From positions 6,064 to 70,063 of the forward strand of contig NZ_CDBK01000088.1 of assembly GCF_000819785.1 (NCBI RefSeq): a stretch of DNA of 64,000 bases, read 5' to 3'. This stretch comes from Aeromonas caviae. Its GTDB lineage: Bacteria; Pseudomonadota; Gammaproteobacteria; Enterobacterales; Aeromonadaceae. A program made the translations under genes and the position numbers. Position 1 is the stretch's first letter; the number at the start of each line of letters is the position of its first letter. This document shows, in pieces, positions 37,401 to 46,197 of this stretch. The notes under the pieces were generated by a model, which worked only from the letters and a program-made list of their open reading frames with translations, was not told where the DNA came from and searched no databases.

Positions 37401-38730
37401 GGATACCGGGATCGGCATCGCCCTGGAGCAGCAGCGCACCCTCTTCATCCCGTTCAAGCAGGTGGAGTCCGACACCAACCGCCGATTTGGCGGCACCGGG
37501 CTTGGGCTTGCCATCTGTCATCAACTCACCCAGAAAATGGGGGGGAGCCTGACCCTGGAGAGTACCCCCGGAATGGGCACCTGCGTGACTTTCACGTTGC
37601 CTCTGGCCGAGTGCCAGTGGGAAGCGCCCCCCCTGACCGGCCAGGTATGGTGGTGGTTTGGGGAGGATGAGGGGCTGGAATCGGTGATGGCCAGGCTGGG
37701 CGCCAGACTGGTACGCATGGAGGCACACCATTGGCAGCAGCCCCTCGAGGGGCATCTGTTGGCGCAGGAGAATCACCTGGAGCAGGCCCTTGGCAGTGAC
37801 TGGCTGGCCTGTTTGCAGCGTTCGAACCTCAAGGGCATAGTACTCTCTCCCCATGAGGCCCTGCGGGGGCGCATGGGTGGCGACGCCTGGTGGCGACTGG
37901 GACAATCGCCTCTCTACCCGGATCTGTTGCTGGAAACCTGCCAGTCACTGTTCAACCAGCAGGCGAGCCAGTCGAAGGGGATGGAGGGGGAGAAGCTCAA
38001 GGGGCGGGTGCTGGTGGCCGATGATCACCCCGTCAACCGGGCATTGCTGACGAGACAGCTCGCTATCCTGGGGCTCGAGTCCGAGGTGGTGGAAGATGGC
38101 GAGGAGGCGCTGCGCGCCTGGCAGGGGCAGGACTTCGCCCTGCTGCTGACCGACTGCCACATGCCGGTGATGGATGGCTATGCCCTCACGCGAGCCTTGC
38201 GGGATGCCGGGGACAGTGCTCCCATTATCGGGGTGACGGCCGATACCTCTGAGGAGGCGAGCCAACAGATGCGTGATGCCGGCATGAACGACATGCTGTT
38301 CAAGCCCTACAGCCTGGATGCCCTGAGCCAGACCCTGGGACGCTGGTTGCCGACTCAGGAAGAACAGCTCGCCTCGGAGGCGCCCCGGCAAGCCAGGGTT
38401 CAGCTGCCAGGCATAAGCTGGTTGACCCTGTTCGGGGATGAGGCGGTGGCTCGCAGCATGGCCAGCGAATACCTGGACGCCAACGAGCAGGATGGCGAGG
38501 ACATGAGGCTGGCGCTGGCCAGCCAGGATACCCAGGCGCTGGTGGAGACGGCACATCGCATCAAGGGGGCCGCGCGCATGGTAGGACAGCAGGCTTTGGC
38601 AGAGGAGGCGGCCCGGCTGGAGGCGGCGGCCAGATTGAAACAACTGGACAAGCTCGATGACCTGGCCAGGGCGGTACAGGCATTGATGGACTCTATCAGA
38701 GGTGAAACGGGGTTATGGCTCGATGAATAG
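34456..38730 (+). CDS. BvgS/EvgS/RocS-like unorthodox hybrid histidine kinase with two periplasmic binding domains
   Basis: Large sensor (1424 aa). Signal/TM at 5-25; two SBP_bac_3 Venus-flytrap domains (about 45-265 and 285-500); TM near 518-540; two PAS regions (about 555-670, 690-810); HisKA with His839 (MSHELRTPISG); HATPase with NLLNNAVKF and GGTGLGLAI; REC with Asp1233 (TDCHMPVMDG); Hpt with His1367 (TAHRIKGAA). All phosphorelay residues are intact. The flytraps probably sense amino acids or small organics. ATG at 34456 has GGGAG upstream. The next gene overlaps by eight bases and encodes a REC-EAL protein, the likely phosphate acceptor. Confidence 0.9.
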   Translation: MFRRCCRLILLCGLAFWSLMVAAVPAQLDQSNFTLDELHWLATHDELVVGMPSAAWPPYVYTDGRGNFTGPLDEFASQIAARLGVSLRYRAYANNAAVQQALLDGKVDMLIGVAPSPTRTLQMQFTSELMALPRAVLLTGGRESLSLEEAYGVRWVCVFGVSACDELLRLGISNLITADSRDEAIFMLKEGKADAYLAELPMLNRLQAMAGMALARIDWMRDTSLAMAVAPGNDVLQGLLERALEDISPLERRAILEAGDILDYALVKRSREIVFNPQEQAWLQAHPVIRYGVAPDWPGMSEVDDRGRLKGLIADLLTLMSQRAGLQFTLVPTRSWAQSMALFQDRKLDLIPAMTPTAERQQFARFTPNYASINRVVVARQGMAELTAARALKGHRVGMVGGSVEQVLLSEVGAIAVPVASDAELLPLLDQQKVDYVLMSTTTLEQSLQKGFSDRYQVVFSGSDLRVPIAMATQLQDPMLQQILTKVLIAIPPDELSALEKKWLSLTIQTGLDPKTVLLWSSLGGGIFLLCLLLFMGWNRTLRRQISQRREAERRLEEQLVFVQMMLDALPNQVVLTNERYEVAMTNRAYRQMFLGGENLTGSYERLLQDRLPESIRARVMEEDASVWESGEELHGRGEIRFDDDRLHQMIYTKRLFAGPDDKRLGILTVLTDVTELEQARFAAQEAQTRLTQITDSMPGLVYQYHWLGPGKGHFLYTSQGVREMVGVEEDLVGMAVTGASILGLTGKAHQDFVATVDRHALSMQPLDLEVEIRRQGEAGYLQIRGHFVHQEGLEGVILNGVVQDITKLKRQELELRQARRVAEEATQARSRFLATMSHELRTPISGMHGMLELLQMSALDDDQRYMLRNISTSTNHLLYLVNDILDFSKMEAGQLQLHPHHCRLTSVICDVIRGHAALAYGKGLNVTLRWGKTVPDLACIDGIRVGQVISNLLNNAVKFTEAGAIAIQVDYEDDRLAFRVRDTGIGIALEQQRTLFIPFKQVESDTNRRFGGTGLGLAICHQLTQKMGGSLTLESTPGMGTCVTFTLPLAECQWEAPPLTGQVWWWFGEDEGLESVMARLGARLVRMEAHHWQQPLEGHLLAQENHLEQALGSDWLACLQRSNLKGIVLSPHEALRGRMGGDAWWRLGQSPLYPDLLLETCQSLFNQQASQSKGMEGEKLKGRVLVADDHPVNRALLTRQLAILGLESEVVEDGEEALRAWQGQDFALLLTDCHMPVMDGYALTRALRDAGDSAPIIGVTADTSEEASQQMRDAGMNDMLFKPYSLDALSQTLGRWLPTQEEQLASEAPRQARVQLPGISWLTLFGDEAVARSMASEYLDANEQDGEDMRLALASQDTQALVETAHRIKGAARMVGQQALAEEAARLEAAARLKQLDKLDDLARAVQALMDSIRGETGLWLDE

Positions 38731-39934
38731 CGCACGGCATGAGTTGGCGATCATGGTGGTGGAGGATCACAACTTCCAGCGCAAGGCCCTGATGCACCAG
38801 ATCCGCGGACTGGGCTACGGCAACCTGCTGGAGGCGCAGGACGGGGAGGAGGCGCTGGCACAGTGCCAGCACCACAGGGTCGACATCCTGTTCTGTGATC
38901 TGCGCATGCCGGGCATGGATGGCATGGCGCTGCTGCGCCGCCTCTCCCTTGGCGGGTTCCGCGGCGGCATTGTGCTGTGCAGCGCCCTGGAGGATGACGT
39001 GGTCGATGCCGTGCTGCGCATGAGCCGGGCCTATGGCCTGCAGGTGCTGGGGCGCATCGAGAAACCCGCGTCTCCCCAGCAGATCGCGCAGCTCATCGGT
39101 GCCTGGCGGCCCCAGCAGGTACGCAGCCAGGAGGAGGATGGTTATCACCTGACCCTGGATGAGCTGCGCCGGGCGCTGGATCAGGACCAGTTGCTGCCCT
39201 GGTATCAACCCAAGGTGGGTTTTCACAACGGGGAGTGGCTCGGCATGGAAGCGCTTGCCCGCTGGCAGCACCCCGAATATGGCCTCATCTCGCCGGCCCG
39301 TTTCATCCCGCTGGCGGAGCACAACGGGCTCATCGACCCGCTCACCGAGGTGATCATCGGCAAGGCTCTGCGGGACGGCCACCTGTGGGAGAAGACAGGG
39401 CTCTCCCTGAACCTGTCGATGAACCTGTCCACCACTTCCCTCATTGAGGGGGATCTGTGCAACACCCTGCTCAGCCACTGCCAGCGCTGGAGCATCAACC
39501 CCGAGCTCATCACCCTCGAAGTAACCGAGAGCGCTTTCGTCAAGGATCTCGGCAAGTCGCTGGAGGTGCTGACCCGCTTGCGGATGCACGGTTTTGGTCT
39601 CTCCATCGATGATTTCGGGACCGGCTACTCCTCCATGCAGCAGCTCGCCCTGCTCCCCTTTACCGAGTTGAAACTGGACAGATCCTTCGTGGATCGCTGC
39701 TATGAAGATCCCTCTCGCCTAGCCATCATCGAGTCCAGCATCGAGCTGGCTCGCAAGTTGGGCTTGAAATCGGTGGCCGAGGGGGTCGAAGATGAGGCGA
39801 CCTGGCAATTGCTGGCGAAACTGGGGTGCGATCAATGCCAGGGCTTCTTCTCCGCCCGTCCCATGCCCCGCGAGGAGCTGATGGGATGGCATCAGGGTTG
39901 GCAGGCTCGTTTGCCCGCGCTCATCAGACGCTAA
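38723..39934 (+). CDS. REC-EAL cyclic-di-GMP phosphodiesterase (RocR-like response regulator)
   Basis: Response regulator of 403 aa: an N-terminal REC domain (phosphoacceptor Asp59 in [11 protein letters not shown], Lys in IEKPAS) and a C-terminal EAL domain (about 145-395). The EAL catalytic set looks complete: EAL at 176-178, [21 protein letters not shown] from 296, KLDRSFV and AEGVED. It should hydrolyse c-di-GMP under control of phosphorylation, like Pseudomonas RocR. There is no DNA-binding domain, unlike VieA. The start ATG 38723 overlaps the kinase stop, so the two are coupled. Confidence 0.9.
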   Translation: MNSARHELAIMVVEDHNFQRKALMHQIRGLGYGNLLEAQDGEEALAQCQHHRVDILFCDLRMPGMDGMALLRRLSLGGFRGGIVLCSALEDDVVDAVLRMSRAYGLQVLGRIEKPASPQQIAQLIGAWRPQQVRSQEEDGYHLTLDELRRALDQDQLLPWYQPKVGFHNGEWLGMEALARWQHPEYGLISPARFIPLAEHNGLIDPLTEVIIGKALRDGHLWEKTGLSLNLSMNLSTTSLIEGDLCNTLLSHCQRWSINPELITLEVTESAFVKDLGKSLEVLTRLRMHGFGLSIDDFGTGYSSMQQLALLPFTELKLDRSFVDRCYEDPSRLAIIESSIELARKLGLKSVAEGVEDEATWQLLAKLGCDQCQGFFSARPMPREELMGWHQGWQARLPALIRR

Positions 39935-39971
39935 TCCCGGGCAGGATGCCCGACGAATTCCAAGGATGGCC

Positions 39972-41948
39972 ATGAAAATATCAAGCAAGTTGTTGTTGAG
40001 CTTCTGTTTTATCAACCTGCTCATCATTCTCTCCTCCGCCCTTGTCTATCATCAGCTCGGCCGGATCGAAGGCTCGCAAGATGCCTTGCTGGCCCAGGCC
40101 CTGCCCGCCCTGCAGCGGGACGAGGCGAGCCAGAAAGCCCTGATTGCCACCGTTTCATCCCTGCGGGCCTATCTCATACTCGGCAAGGATCCGGCACAGG
40201 GTGATCGCATCAAGCAGGAGTGGGAAGAGGCCTGGCACGCCATCGATCGCCAGCGTTTCACCCCCGACCTGACCCGGGCACTCAAGGATTTCAAGGGGGC
40301 ACAGTCACAGGTGTGGGCCCTGGCTCACACCGAAGAGAACCTGCCCGCCCACACCCTGATGCTGCTGGAGGCCGGCCCCCTGGCGGAGTCGGCCCTCGAT
40401 CAGTTGCAGTCTTTTGCCAATGAAGAGGTGGCGACGCCCCAGGCGACGTTGCCCGGTGACAGGCGCCTGCTGCTCAAGCAGGTGGGGGATGCCTACAACA
40501 GCCTGGGCAATGCGCTCTCCGCCCTGCGGGATTTCCTCATCTCGGGGGAGAAGGAGTACCTGGACAAGTACCGGGACTACTACCAGTTTCACCAGCAGCG
40601 GGTGGCCGAGCTGAAACAGCAAGAGGCCAACTTCACCGAGGCACAAAAGGGGCTCTGGACGCTCTTTGAAGAGATGTCAGCCCCCTTTGCCGAGCTGGTC
40701 GGCCAGGTGATCGAGAAGCGCCAGGCCCCGGACTGGGACAGGGCCAACCACCTGATGGCCACCGAGATAGAGCCCGCCCTGACCCGGCTGGCGGATCAGC
40801 TGGCGACCCAGGTGACCCATACCCGTGCCGAGGTGGACAAGATGGCGGGGGAGATGGCGGCCGCCAGTCAGACCATTCATCGCACCCTGCTGCTGGCCAC
40901 CACCAGTGTCATCCTGCTGGGCACCCTGGTGGCCCTGCTGTTCAGCCGGCACCTGACCCGGGACATCGCCAGCCTGGTGAAACGGGCGGGCCTGGTGGCC
41001 GATGGCCGCCTCCCCGTCACCCCCTTGCCCGTGCTTCGTCAGGATGAGCTGGGAGGGCTCACGGGCTCCATCAACCGAATGTCGGCACAGTTGCGCGAAC
41101 TGGTGGGGGAGATCCAGGGGGCGGTCGGTCAGGTGGAAGGGGCTGGCCGCGAGGTGGGCCAGACCACCAATGCCATCGTGGATGATCTGGCAAGCCAGAA
41201 TCAGCGGCTCGATGCGGTGGCAGCCGCCATCGAGCAGATGTCGGTCAGTACCCGGGATGTGGCGGGCAACATTGCGGACGCGGCGGGAGCGGCTCGCCAG
41301 ACCGAGCAACAGGCAAGGGAGGGGGAGCAGGCCCTCGCCCGCATGGGGACCACCATGGCGCAGATTGGTGCCATGATTGCCCAGGCAAACCAGGCGATGA
41401 CGCAGCTCAGCAGCCAGAGCGAGCAGGTGGGGAGGGTCACCGAAGTGATCGCCACCATCGCCGAGCAGACCAATCTGCTGGCACTCAATGCGGCCATCGA
41501 GGCGGCGCGGGCCGGTGAGCAGGGACGGGGATTTGCCGTGGTGGCCGATGAAGTGAGGCAGTTGGCCAGCCGCACCAGCGCATCGACCATGGAGATCAAC
41601 CAGACCATTGCCAGCATCCAGCAGCAGACCCGGGAGACCGCGGATACCGTGGGCAGCGGCACCCTGCTGGTGGAGCAGGGGCGCGGCGCCGTGGCCTCGG
41701 TGACCGAGACCCTGGAGTCGATGGCGACGCTGGTGCAGGATCTCAGCGGCCAGCTTGCCGCCATCGCCACCGCCACCGAGCAGCAGTCAAGGGCGGCGCA
41801 GGAGGTGGCGGGCACGGTGGAGGAGATTGCCGGGCTCAGCCATCAGTCCAGCGAACATGGCCAGCAGGGGGAGCAGATCGCCGCCCGCCTGACCCGGGAG
41901 ACCGGGAGACTGACATCGGCCATCAGCCGCTTCGAACTGGATGCCTGA
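39972..41948 (+). CDS. Methyl-accepting chemotaxis protein with large helical periplasmic domain
   Basis: Chemoreceptor of 658 aa. TM1 about 7-27, a mainly helical periplasmic region of about 275 residues (possibly an HBM-type sensor), TM2 about 306-326, HAMP (about 328-380), then the signalling hairpin with the tip [20 protein letters not shown]. The C-terminus ends FELDA without the CheR-binding pentapeptide. AAGGA lies before ATG 39972; an ATG at 39966 is less well spaced. It starts 37 bases after the EAL gene and is probably in the same operon. Confidence 0.9.
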   Translation: MKISSKLLLSFCFINLLIILSSALVYHQLGRIEGSQDALLAQALPALQRDEASQKALIATVSSLRAYLILGKDPAQGDRIKQEWEEAWHAIDRQRFTPDLTRALKDFKGAQSQVWALAHTEENLPAHTLMLLEAGPLAESALDQLQSFANEEVATPQATLPGDRRLLLKQVGDAYNSLGNALSALRDFLISGEKEYLDKYRDYYQFHQQRVAELKQQEANFTEAQKGLWTLFEEMSAPFAELVGQVIEKRQAPDWDRANHLMATEIEPALTRLADQLATQVTHTRAEVDKMAGEMAAASQTIHRTLLLATTSVILLGTLVALLFSRHLTRDIASLVKRAGLVADGRLPVTPLPVLRQDELGGLTGSINRMSAQLRELVGEIQGAVGQVEGAGREVGQTTNAIVDDLASQNQRLDAVAAAIEQMSVSTRDVAGNIADAAGAARQTEQQAREGEQALARMGTTMAQIGAMIAQANQAMTQLSSQSEQVGRVTEVIATIAEQTNLLALNAAIEAARAGEQGRGFAVVADEVRQLASRTSASTMEINQTIASIQQQTRETADTVGSGTLLVEQGRGAVASVTETLESMATLVQDLSGQLAAIATATEQQSRAAQEVAGTVEEIAGLSHQSSEHGQQGEQIAARLTRETGRLTSAISRFELDA

Positions 41949-41964
41949 CGCAAGGGAGAGAAAA

Positions 41965-41998
41965 ATGGGGCAGACCTCTGGGTCTGCCCCGTTTTTTT
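41965..41998 (+). terminator. Terminator of the kinase-EAL-MCP cluster
   Basis: GGGGCAGACC-tct-GGTCTGCCCC followed by GT7, 20 bases after the MCP stop. No terminator is seen between the three genes, supporting one transcript. Confidence 0.9.
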
Positions 41999-42115
41999 CG
42001 GCCCGACAACCTGGTGGTGGAAGGATGCACGTCGCAGGTGCGGTCCTGACCGTTCGGAATCAGGGGGATGGTGTCTTGTGTACTGCCCTGTGGCTCTTTC
42101 TGCCGACAGGACGGG

Positions 42116-42616
42116 TCACTCCAGGCGGCGGAAGGCCTGGTTTTCGAAGCTGCTGCAGGTCTCCTGGTTGAGCAGGTTGACCAGCAGGATGGCCCGCTTT
42201 TCGCCATCCGGCTCCAGATAGATGGCTTCAAACCCGGCGAGGGGGCCGGATTCGATAAGTACCTTGTCTCCCTGGGTCGGCAGACGGGCATAGCTGGCGC
42301 GCGCCTCGTCGCTGTCGTCCCGGCTCATGAGCCGGTAGATCAGCTGGCTGCTGACGGGGGTCCACTCCTTGCCGAAGTGGATGATGCGACTGATGCCCCG
42401 GGTCGATTTCAGGGTGACCGGGGTGACCTCTTCCAGATCCACGTAGATGAAGAGATAGTTGGGGAACATGGGCTCGCGCTGGGGCACGCGCTTGCCTCGC
42501 CGCAGTTTTTCAATCTCGACCATGGGGTAATAGGATTCAACGCCCTGGGCTGCCAGATGGGCGCGGGCGCGGGCCTCTTCCTTGGGTTTGCAGTAGGCCA
42601 GATACCATTTCTTCAT
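42116..42616 (-). CDS. rfaH: Transcription antiterminator RfaH
   Basis: Specialised NusG paralogue (166 aa) that joins RNA polymerase at ops sites and prevents Rho-dependent termination in long envelope and polysaccharide operons. The N-terminal NGN domain is clear (WYLAYCKPKEEARARAHLAAQG, in pieces; PMFPNYLFIYVDL). The C-terminal KOW-like part (about 105-160) has GDKVLIESGPLAGFEAIY and is the switch domain. Length fits RfaH (162 aa) rather than NusG (about 180). No ops element was found in this window. Confidence 0.93.
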   Translation of the reverse strand: MKKWYLAYCKPKEEARARAHLAAQGVESYYPMVEIEKLRRGKRVPQREPMFPNYLFIYVDLEEVTPVTLKSTRGISRIIHFGKEWTPVSSQLIYRLMSRDDSDEARASYARLPTQGDKVLIESGPLAGFEAIYLEPDGEKRAILLVNLLNQETCSSFENQAFRRLE

Positions 42617-42670
42617 TGTTGTTCTGTTTTTCGTGTTGCCGTGCTTCTGGCTATGATAACGGGGGTAAAA

Positions 42671-42700
42671 AAAAAGGCCACGCTTGACGTGGCCTTTTTT
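42671..42700. terminator. metNIQ / rfaH terminator
   Basis: AAAAAGGCCACG-cttga-CGTGGCCTTTTT, with A-runs and T-runs on both sides, just after metQ. On the minus strand it ends the metNIQ transcript. Confidence 0.92.
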
Positions 42701-42713
42701 CCAGAGTGAGTGA

Positions 42714-43514
42714 TTACCAACCTTTCACCAGACCGCCCTTGAACAGTTCGGTTCCCTTCTTGAAGACCTCGTCGGTCTGGAAGGACTGGACGAACTCCTT
42801 GACCTTCTCGTCGTCCTTGTTGTTCTCGCGAGCAACGATCAGGTTGACGTAGGGGGACTCCTTGTCTTCGACAAACAGGCCGTTCTCGGTCGGGGTCAGA
42901 CCAATCTGACCGGCGAAGGTGTTGTTGATGATGGCCAGATCCACGTCTTCCAGGGAGCGCGGCAGTTGTGCGGCTTCCAGCTCGACGATCTTGAAGTTGC
43001 GCGGGTTGCTGGCGATGTCCAGTACGGTCGCTTCCAGACCGGCACCCTCTTTCAGCTTCAGCAGGCCCTGCTTTTCCAGCAGGATCAGGGAACGACCCAG
43101 GTTGGTCGGATCGTTCGGCACCGCGATCTGGGCACCGTCTTTCAGCTCGGACAGGGCCTTGATCTTCTTGGAGTAACCGGCGATCGGGTAGACGAAGGTG
43201 TTGCCGACCGGCACCAGCTTGAAGCCGCGATCACGGATCTGGGCATCCAGGTAGGGCTTGTGCTGGAAGGCGTTGACGTCGACGCTGCCGTCGTTCAGGG
43301 CCACGTTCGGGGTGACGTAGTCGGAGAAGGTGACCACTTCGACGGTCAGGCCGTATTTTTCCTTGGCAACCTTGGCCGCGGTCTCAACCAGCTCGGTCTC
43401 GGGACCGGCGATGGCGCCCACCTTCAGGGTCTTGTTCTCTTCCTTCTGGCCGCAGCCGACCAGTACCAGGGTTGCCAGCAGCGCAGCTGCTGCGGATTTG
43501 ATGCCCAATTTCAT
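42714..43514 (-). CDS. metQ: Methionine ABC transporter substrate-binding lipoprotein MetQ
   Basis: Lipoprotein receptor (266 aa) for D- and L-methionine. Signal and lipobox LATLVLVGC with acylated Cys21; then the NlpA-family fold: VGAIAGPETELVE, VTFSDYVTPNVALNDGSVDVNAFQHKPYL (in pieces), AIINNTFAGQIGL. It receives substrate for MetIN. Third gene of the MetJ-controlled metNIQ operon, 26 bases after metI. Confidence 0.95.
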   Translation of the reverse strand: MKLGIKSAAAALLATLVLVGCGQKEENKTLKVGAIAGPETELVETAAKVAKEKYGLTVEVVTFSDYVTPNVALNDGSVDVNAFQHKPYLDAQIRDRGFKLVPVGNTFVYPIAGYSKKIKALSELKDGAQIAVPNDPTNLGRSLILLEKQGLLKLKEGAGLEATVLDIASNPRNFKIVELEAAQLPRSLEDVDLAIINNTFAGQIGLTPTENGLFVEDKESPYVNLIVARENNKDDEKVKEFVQSFQTDEVFKKGTELFKGGLVKGW

Positions 43515-43540
43515 AAAAACCTCCTGTCAGAAATCGACGA

Positions 43541-44194
43541 TTAACGATGATCACATTGTTTGACCAGGCGCTCACCCGCGCTCTGGATGAGTTGAACCAG
43601 CACCACCAGAATGACCACGGTGACTAGCATGACGGTGGGATCGAAACGCTGGTAGCCGTAGCGAATACCCACATCACCGAGACCACCGCCTCCGATGGCA
43701 CCTGCCATGGCGGAGTAGTTCACCAGGGTGACGAGGGTGATGATGACGCTGTTGAGGATCCCCGGCAGGGCCTCGGGCAGCAGCACCTTGGCGATGATTT
43801 GCAGGGGCTTGGCCCCCATGGCCTTGGCCGCTTCCAGCAGGCCGTCAGGCACCTCCATCAGGGCCCCTTCCACCAGGCGGGCGATGAAGGGAATGCAGCC
43901 CACGGTCAGCGGCACGATGGCGGCGATGGTGCCGATGCTGGTGCCGACGATGAAGCGGGTCAACGGAATGATGGCGACCAGCAGAATGATGAAGGGCACC
44001 GAGCGACCGACGTTGACGATGACGCCCAGGACCTTGTTGAGCAGCGGATTGGCAAGGATCTGGCCTGCCTTGGTCACGTGCAGCGCCACGCCGAGCGGCA
44101 GGCCGAGCAGGCAGCCGAACAGGGCGGAGGCAAACACCATGATGAGGGTGTCGCCCAGAGCCGAAATCAGCAGATTAATCATTGCTTCGGACAT
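43541..44194 (-). CDS. metI: Methionine ABC transporter permease MetI
   Basis: Five-helix inner-membrane permease (217 aa, identical to the usual length) of the methionine uptake system. The coupling helix region [25 protein letters not shown] (in the middle, about residues 120-145) contacts MetN. Start [17 protein letters not shown] at 44194 overlaps the metN end by 20 bases, as expected for a tightly coupled operon. Confidence 0.95.
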   Translation of the reverse strand: MSEAMINLLISALGDTLIMVFASALFGCLLGLPLGVALHVTKAGQILANPLLNKVLGVIVNVGRSVPFIILLVAIIPLTRFIVGTSIGTIAAIVPLTVGCIPFIARLVEGALMEVPDGLLEAAKAMGAKPLQIIAKVLLPEALPGILNSVIITLVTLVNYSAMAGAIGGGGLGDVGIRYGYQRFDPTVMLVTVVILVVLVQLIQSAGERLVKQCDHR

Positions 44195-45218
44195 AACCCA
44201 TTACCTCCAGCTGAATGTGGTTGTCGATGAGGAACTGCTGGGTGGCCTCGCACTGGGCCTCGTCCCCGAACAGTTCCGCCAGCAGGAAGCCGAACTTGAC
44301 GCCACCGGCGTATTCGATGTCTGCGCTCAGGATGCTGATGTCGATGTTGAAACGGCGGCTCGCCTCGGAAATCAGCGGCGAATCCACCGTGGTCCCGGTA
44401 AAGCCGAGCTTCACCAGGGGATAGCTGCCGGGCACCCGGTCGCTACTCATCCGATCCTGATACTCCTGGGGCACTTCCAGGTGGATGGTGGAGTGGATGA
44501 AATCCCGGGCCAGCTGGGTCTTGGCATTGCTGAAGAACCAGGCCACTTCCCCCTGCTCGATGAGACGGCCGTCGCTGATGATGGCCACTTCGTCGCAGAT
44601 CCCCTTCACCACGTCCATTTCGTGGGTGATGAGCAGTATGGTGAGCCCCAGCTTGACGTTGATCTCCTTGAGCAGGGTCAGGATCGAGCGGGTGGTCTGC
44701 GGGTCGAGGGCCGAGGTGGCCTCGTCACACAGCAGGACCTTGGGAGCCGGTGCCAGGGCACGGGCGATGGCGACGCGCTGCTTCTGCCCGCCGGAGAGCT
44801 CGGACGGATAGGCGTGGGCACGGGCTTCCAGCCCGACCAGGGCCAGCAGTTCGCTGACCCGGCTCTGGATCTTGTCCTTGCTCCAGCCCGCCAGCTCCAG
44901 CGGGAAGGCGATGTTGGCGGAGACGGTGCGAGAGGCCAGCAGGTTGAAGTGCTGGAAGATCATGCCGATCTGGCGGCGAGCCTGAGTCAGATCCCGCTCG
45001 CTGAGGGCGACCAGGTCCTGGCCATCGACGATGACCTGCCCCTCGGTGGGGCGCTCCAGCAGGTTGACGCAGCGGATGAGGGTACTCTTGCCGGCACCGG
45101 AGGCACCGATCACCCCGAAGATCTTGCCTTGGGGCACATGCAGGCTCACGTCACGCAGGGCGTGCACGGCATCACTGCCTTTACCGTAGACTTTGTTGAG
45201 ACCGATCAACTTAATCAT
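44175..45218 (-). CDS. metN: Methionine ABC transporter ATP-binding protein MetN
   Basis: ATPase (347 aa) of methionine import. Walker [10 protein letters not shown], signature [15 protein letters not shown], Walker [13 protein letters not shown], and the switch histidine in LITHEMDVV are intact. The C-terminal NIL/ACT-like domain (about 265-340) binds methionine and gives trans-inhibition. ATG at 45218 ([14 protein letters not shown]) is chosen; an in-frame start at 45287 would add 23 atypical residues. First gene of the operon. Confidence 0.95.
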   Translation of the reverse strand: MIKLIGLNKVYGKGSDAVHALRDVSLHVPQGKIFGVIGASGAGKSTLIRCVNLLERPTEGQVIVDGQDLVALSERDLTQARRQIGMIFQHFNLLASRTVSANIAFPLELAGWSKDKIQSRVSELLALVGLEARAHAYPSELSGGQKQRVAIARALAPAPKVLLCDEATSALDPQTTRSILTLLKEINVKLGLTILLITHEMDVVKGICDEVAIISDGRLIEQGEVAWFFSNAKTQLARDFIHSTIHLEVPQEYQDRMSSDRVPGSYPLVKLGFTGTTVDSPLISEASRRFNIDISILSADIEYAGGVKFGFLLAELFGDEAQCEATQQFLIDNHIQLEVMGYVRSND

Positions 45219-45314
45219 GGATTCTTCCGTGCTAACAGCCTTAAAGCATAGGGCGCTACAGGCGGGTAAATTGGGCAGAGGTTTCACTGGGTAGCTCTGT
45301 CATCATGGAGGATG

Positions 45315-45343
45315 ATGCTAAGATGTCCGGATGGCTGTGTCAA
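45315..45343 (-). promoter_or_regulatory. metNIQ promoter
   Basis: Minus-strand TTGACA (45343-45338) and TAGCAT (45320-45315), 17 bases apart. About 95 bases of leader follow before metN. Confidence 0.75.
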
Positions 45344-45368
45344 CGCATGTTTTTACGTCTAGACGTCT
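45321..45368 (-). promoter_or_regulatory. Tandem MetJ boxes
   Basis: AGACGTCT (45361-45368) is a perfect met box, next to TTACGTCT (45353-45360). Weaker 8-mers continue in register to 45321 (including AGATGTCC), covering the -35 and the spacer of the metN promoter. MetJ with S-adenosylmethionine should repress here. Confidence 0.85.
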
Positions 45369-45689
45369 AAAAAATGGATAAGGATTCCCGCCATTTGACT
45401 ATGGTGTGGAGGTATCACCACCAGTATCAATATTAGATTCCGATTTGATGACTCCAGTCCGAATATAAGCTGGTAAATATCTTTTATGTCGTCGATTTGA
45501 TGCCTCCCTTCGGGCAAGGTGCCCGGTTGTCCGGGCAGCATCGCTGCCGGTTTCCCCTTCCTCCTGCTGTCTCTTTTTCTGCTTTCTTTTCCATCTCATT
45601 GATGCAGAACAATAAATGACCAGTTCGTGGCCGTGTCGACATGCCAGCTCCCTATACTGGCTGCAGGTGGATGCCAGGAGGGAGGCGAG
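45369..45689. other. Intergenic region, no gene recognised
   Basis: About 320 bases, more AT-rich than its surroundings, between the divergent metN operon and the unknown gene at 45690. It holds a GCCCGG-ttgt-CCGGGC hairpin (about 45521-45536). Minus-strand ORFs here have no RBS or family and look like shadows. Confidence 0.5.
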
Positions 45690-46145
45690 ATGCGATTCCA
45701 ACAGATCAAGGACCTGATGCTCTATCTCGAGGAGCTTCATCATCGGCAAGGGCACATTTACGGGCGCCAGATCCCCCGGGTGGATGCTGAGCGCAGCAGG
45801 ATGTTGCTGGCCTATCTGCAAGGGCGGGAGGATGCCGCGGCGGCTCATCTGCACGATTATCGCGAGCAGATGGGCAGCGCGGTGAAGGAGACCTGGCTGG
45901 ATCAGGGGTTTGGGGAGGATCTGCTGGCCGAGGGGGATCGTCTGGCGCTGCCCGCCACAACCCAGCCCGCGGAGATAGTGGCCCTGGTGTCACGCCAGGA
46001 GGAGAGGCTCATCGGCGAGCTGGAACGTCTGGCCCGGGAGTGCCCCACGCCCGACACGGCGGCGCTGCTGAAAGCCCTGGCCTCCATGGCCCAATCCCGC
46101 CTGACCCGTCTGGTACACGGTGCTCATCGCCTCGACGATCTCTGA
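45690..46145 (+). CDS. Helical protein of unknown function
   Basis: 151-aa soluble protein with an excellent RBS (GGAGGGAGGCGAG before ATG 45690). The composition is strongly helical and charged (DLMLYLEELHHRQGHIYGRQI, split; ERLIGELERLARECP; ALASMAQSRLTRLVHG), with scattered His and Glu that recall ferritin-like or hemerythrin-like bundles, but no metal motif is complete. I do not recognise a family. Monocistronic, ended by a hairpin at 46160. Confidence 0.65.
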   Translation: MRFQQIKDLMLYLEELHHRQGHIYGRQIPRVDAERSRMLLAYLQGREDAAAAHLHDYREQMGSAVKETWLDQGFGEDLLAEGDRLALPATTQPAEIVALVSRQEERLIGELERLARECPTPDTAALLKALASMAQSRLTRLVHGAHRLDDL

Positions 46146-46159
46146 GCCCGAATGAGAGA

Positions 46160-46182
46160 GACCCGGCACGGGCCGGGTCTTC
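46160..46182. terminator. Convergent hairpin
   Basis: GACCCGGC-acgg-GCCGGGTC with a short TTCT tail, between the unknown helical gene and the ROK kinase gene. Confidence 0.6.
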
Positions 46183-46197
46183 TGATGTTGCTGGCGG

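Noticed and set aside
34486-37905. 1139-codon open frame on the minus strand, antisense to the hybrid kinase
   Set aside because: Shadow of a GC-rich gene: His/Gly/Gln-rich, low-complexity translation without domains or RBS, while the plus strand carries a complete, motif-rich protein.
45399-45854. Minus-strand ORF of 151 codons near metN
   Set aside because: It overlaps the well-supported gene at 45690 and has no RBS or family.
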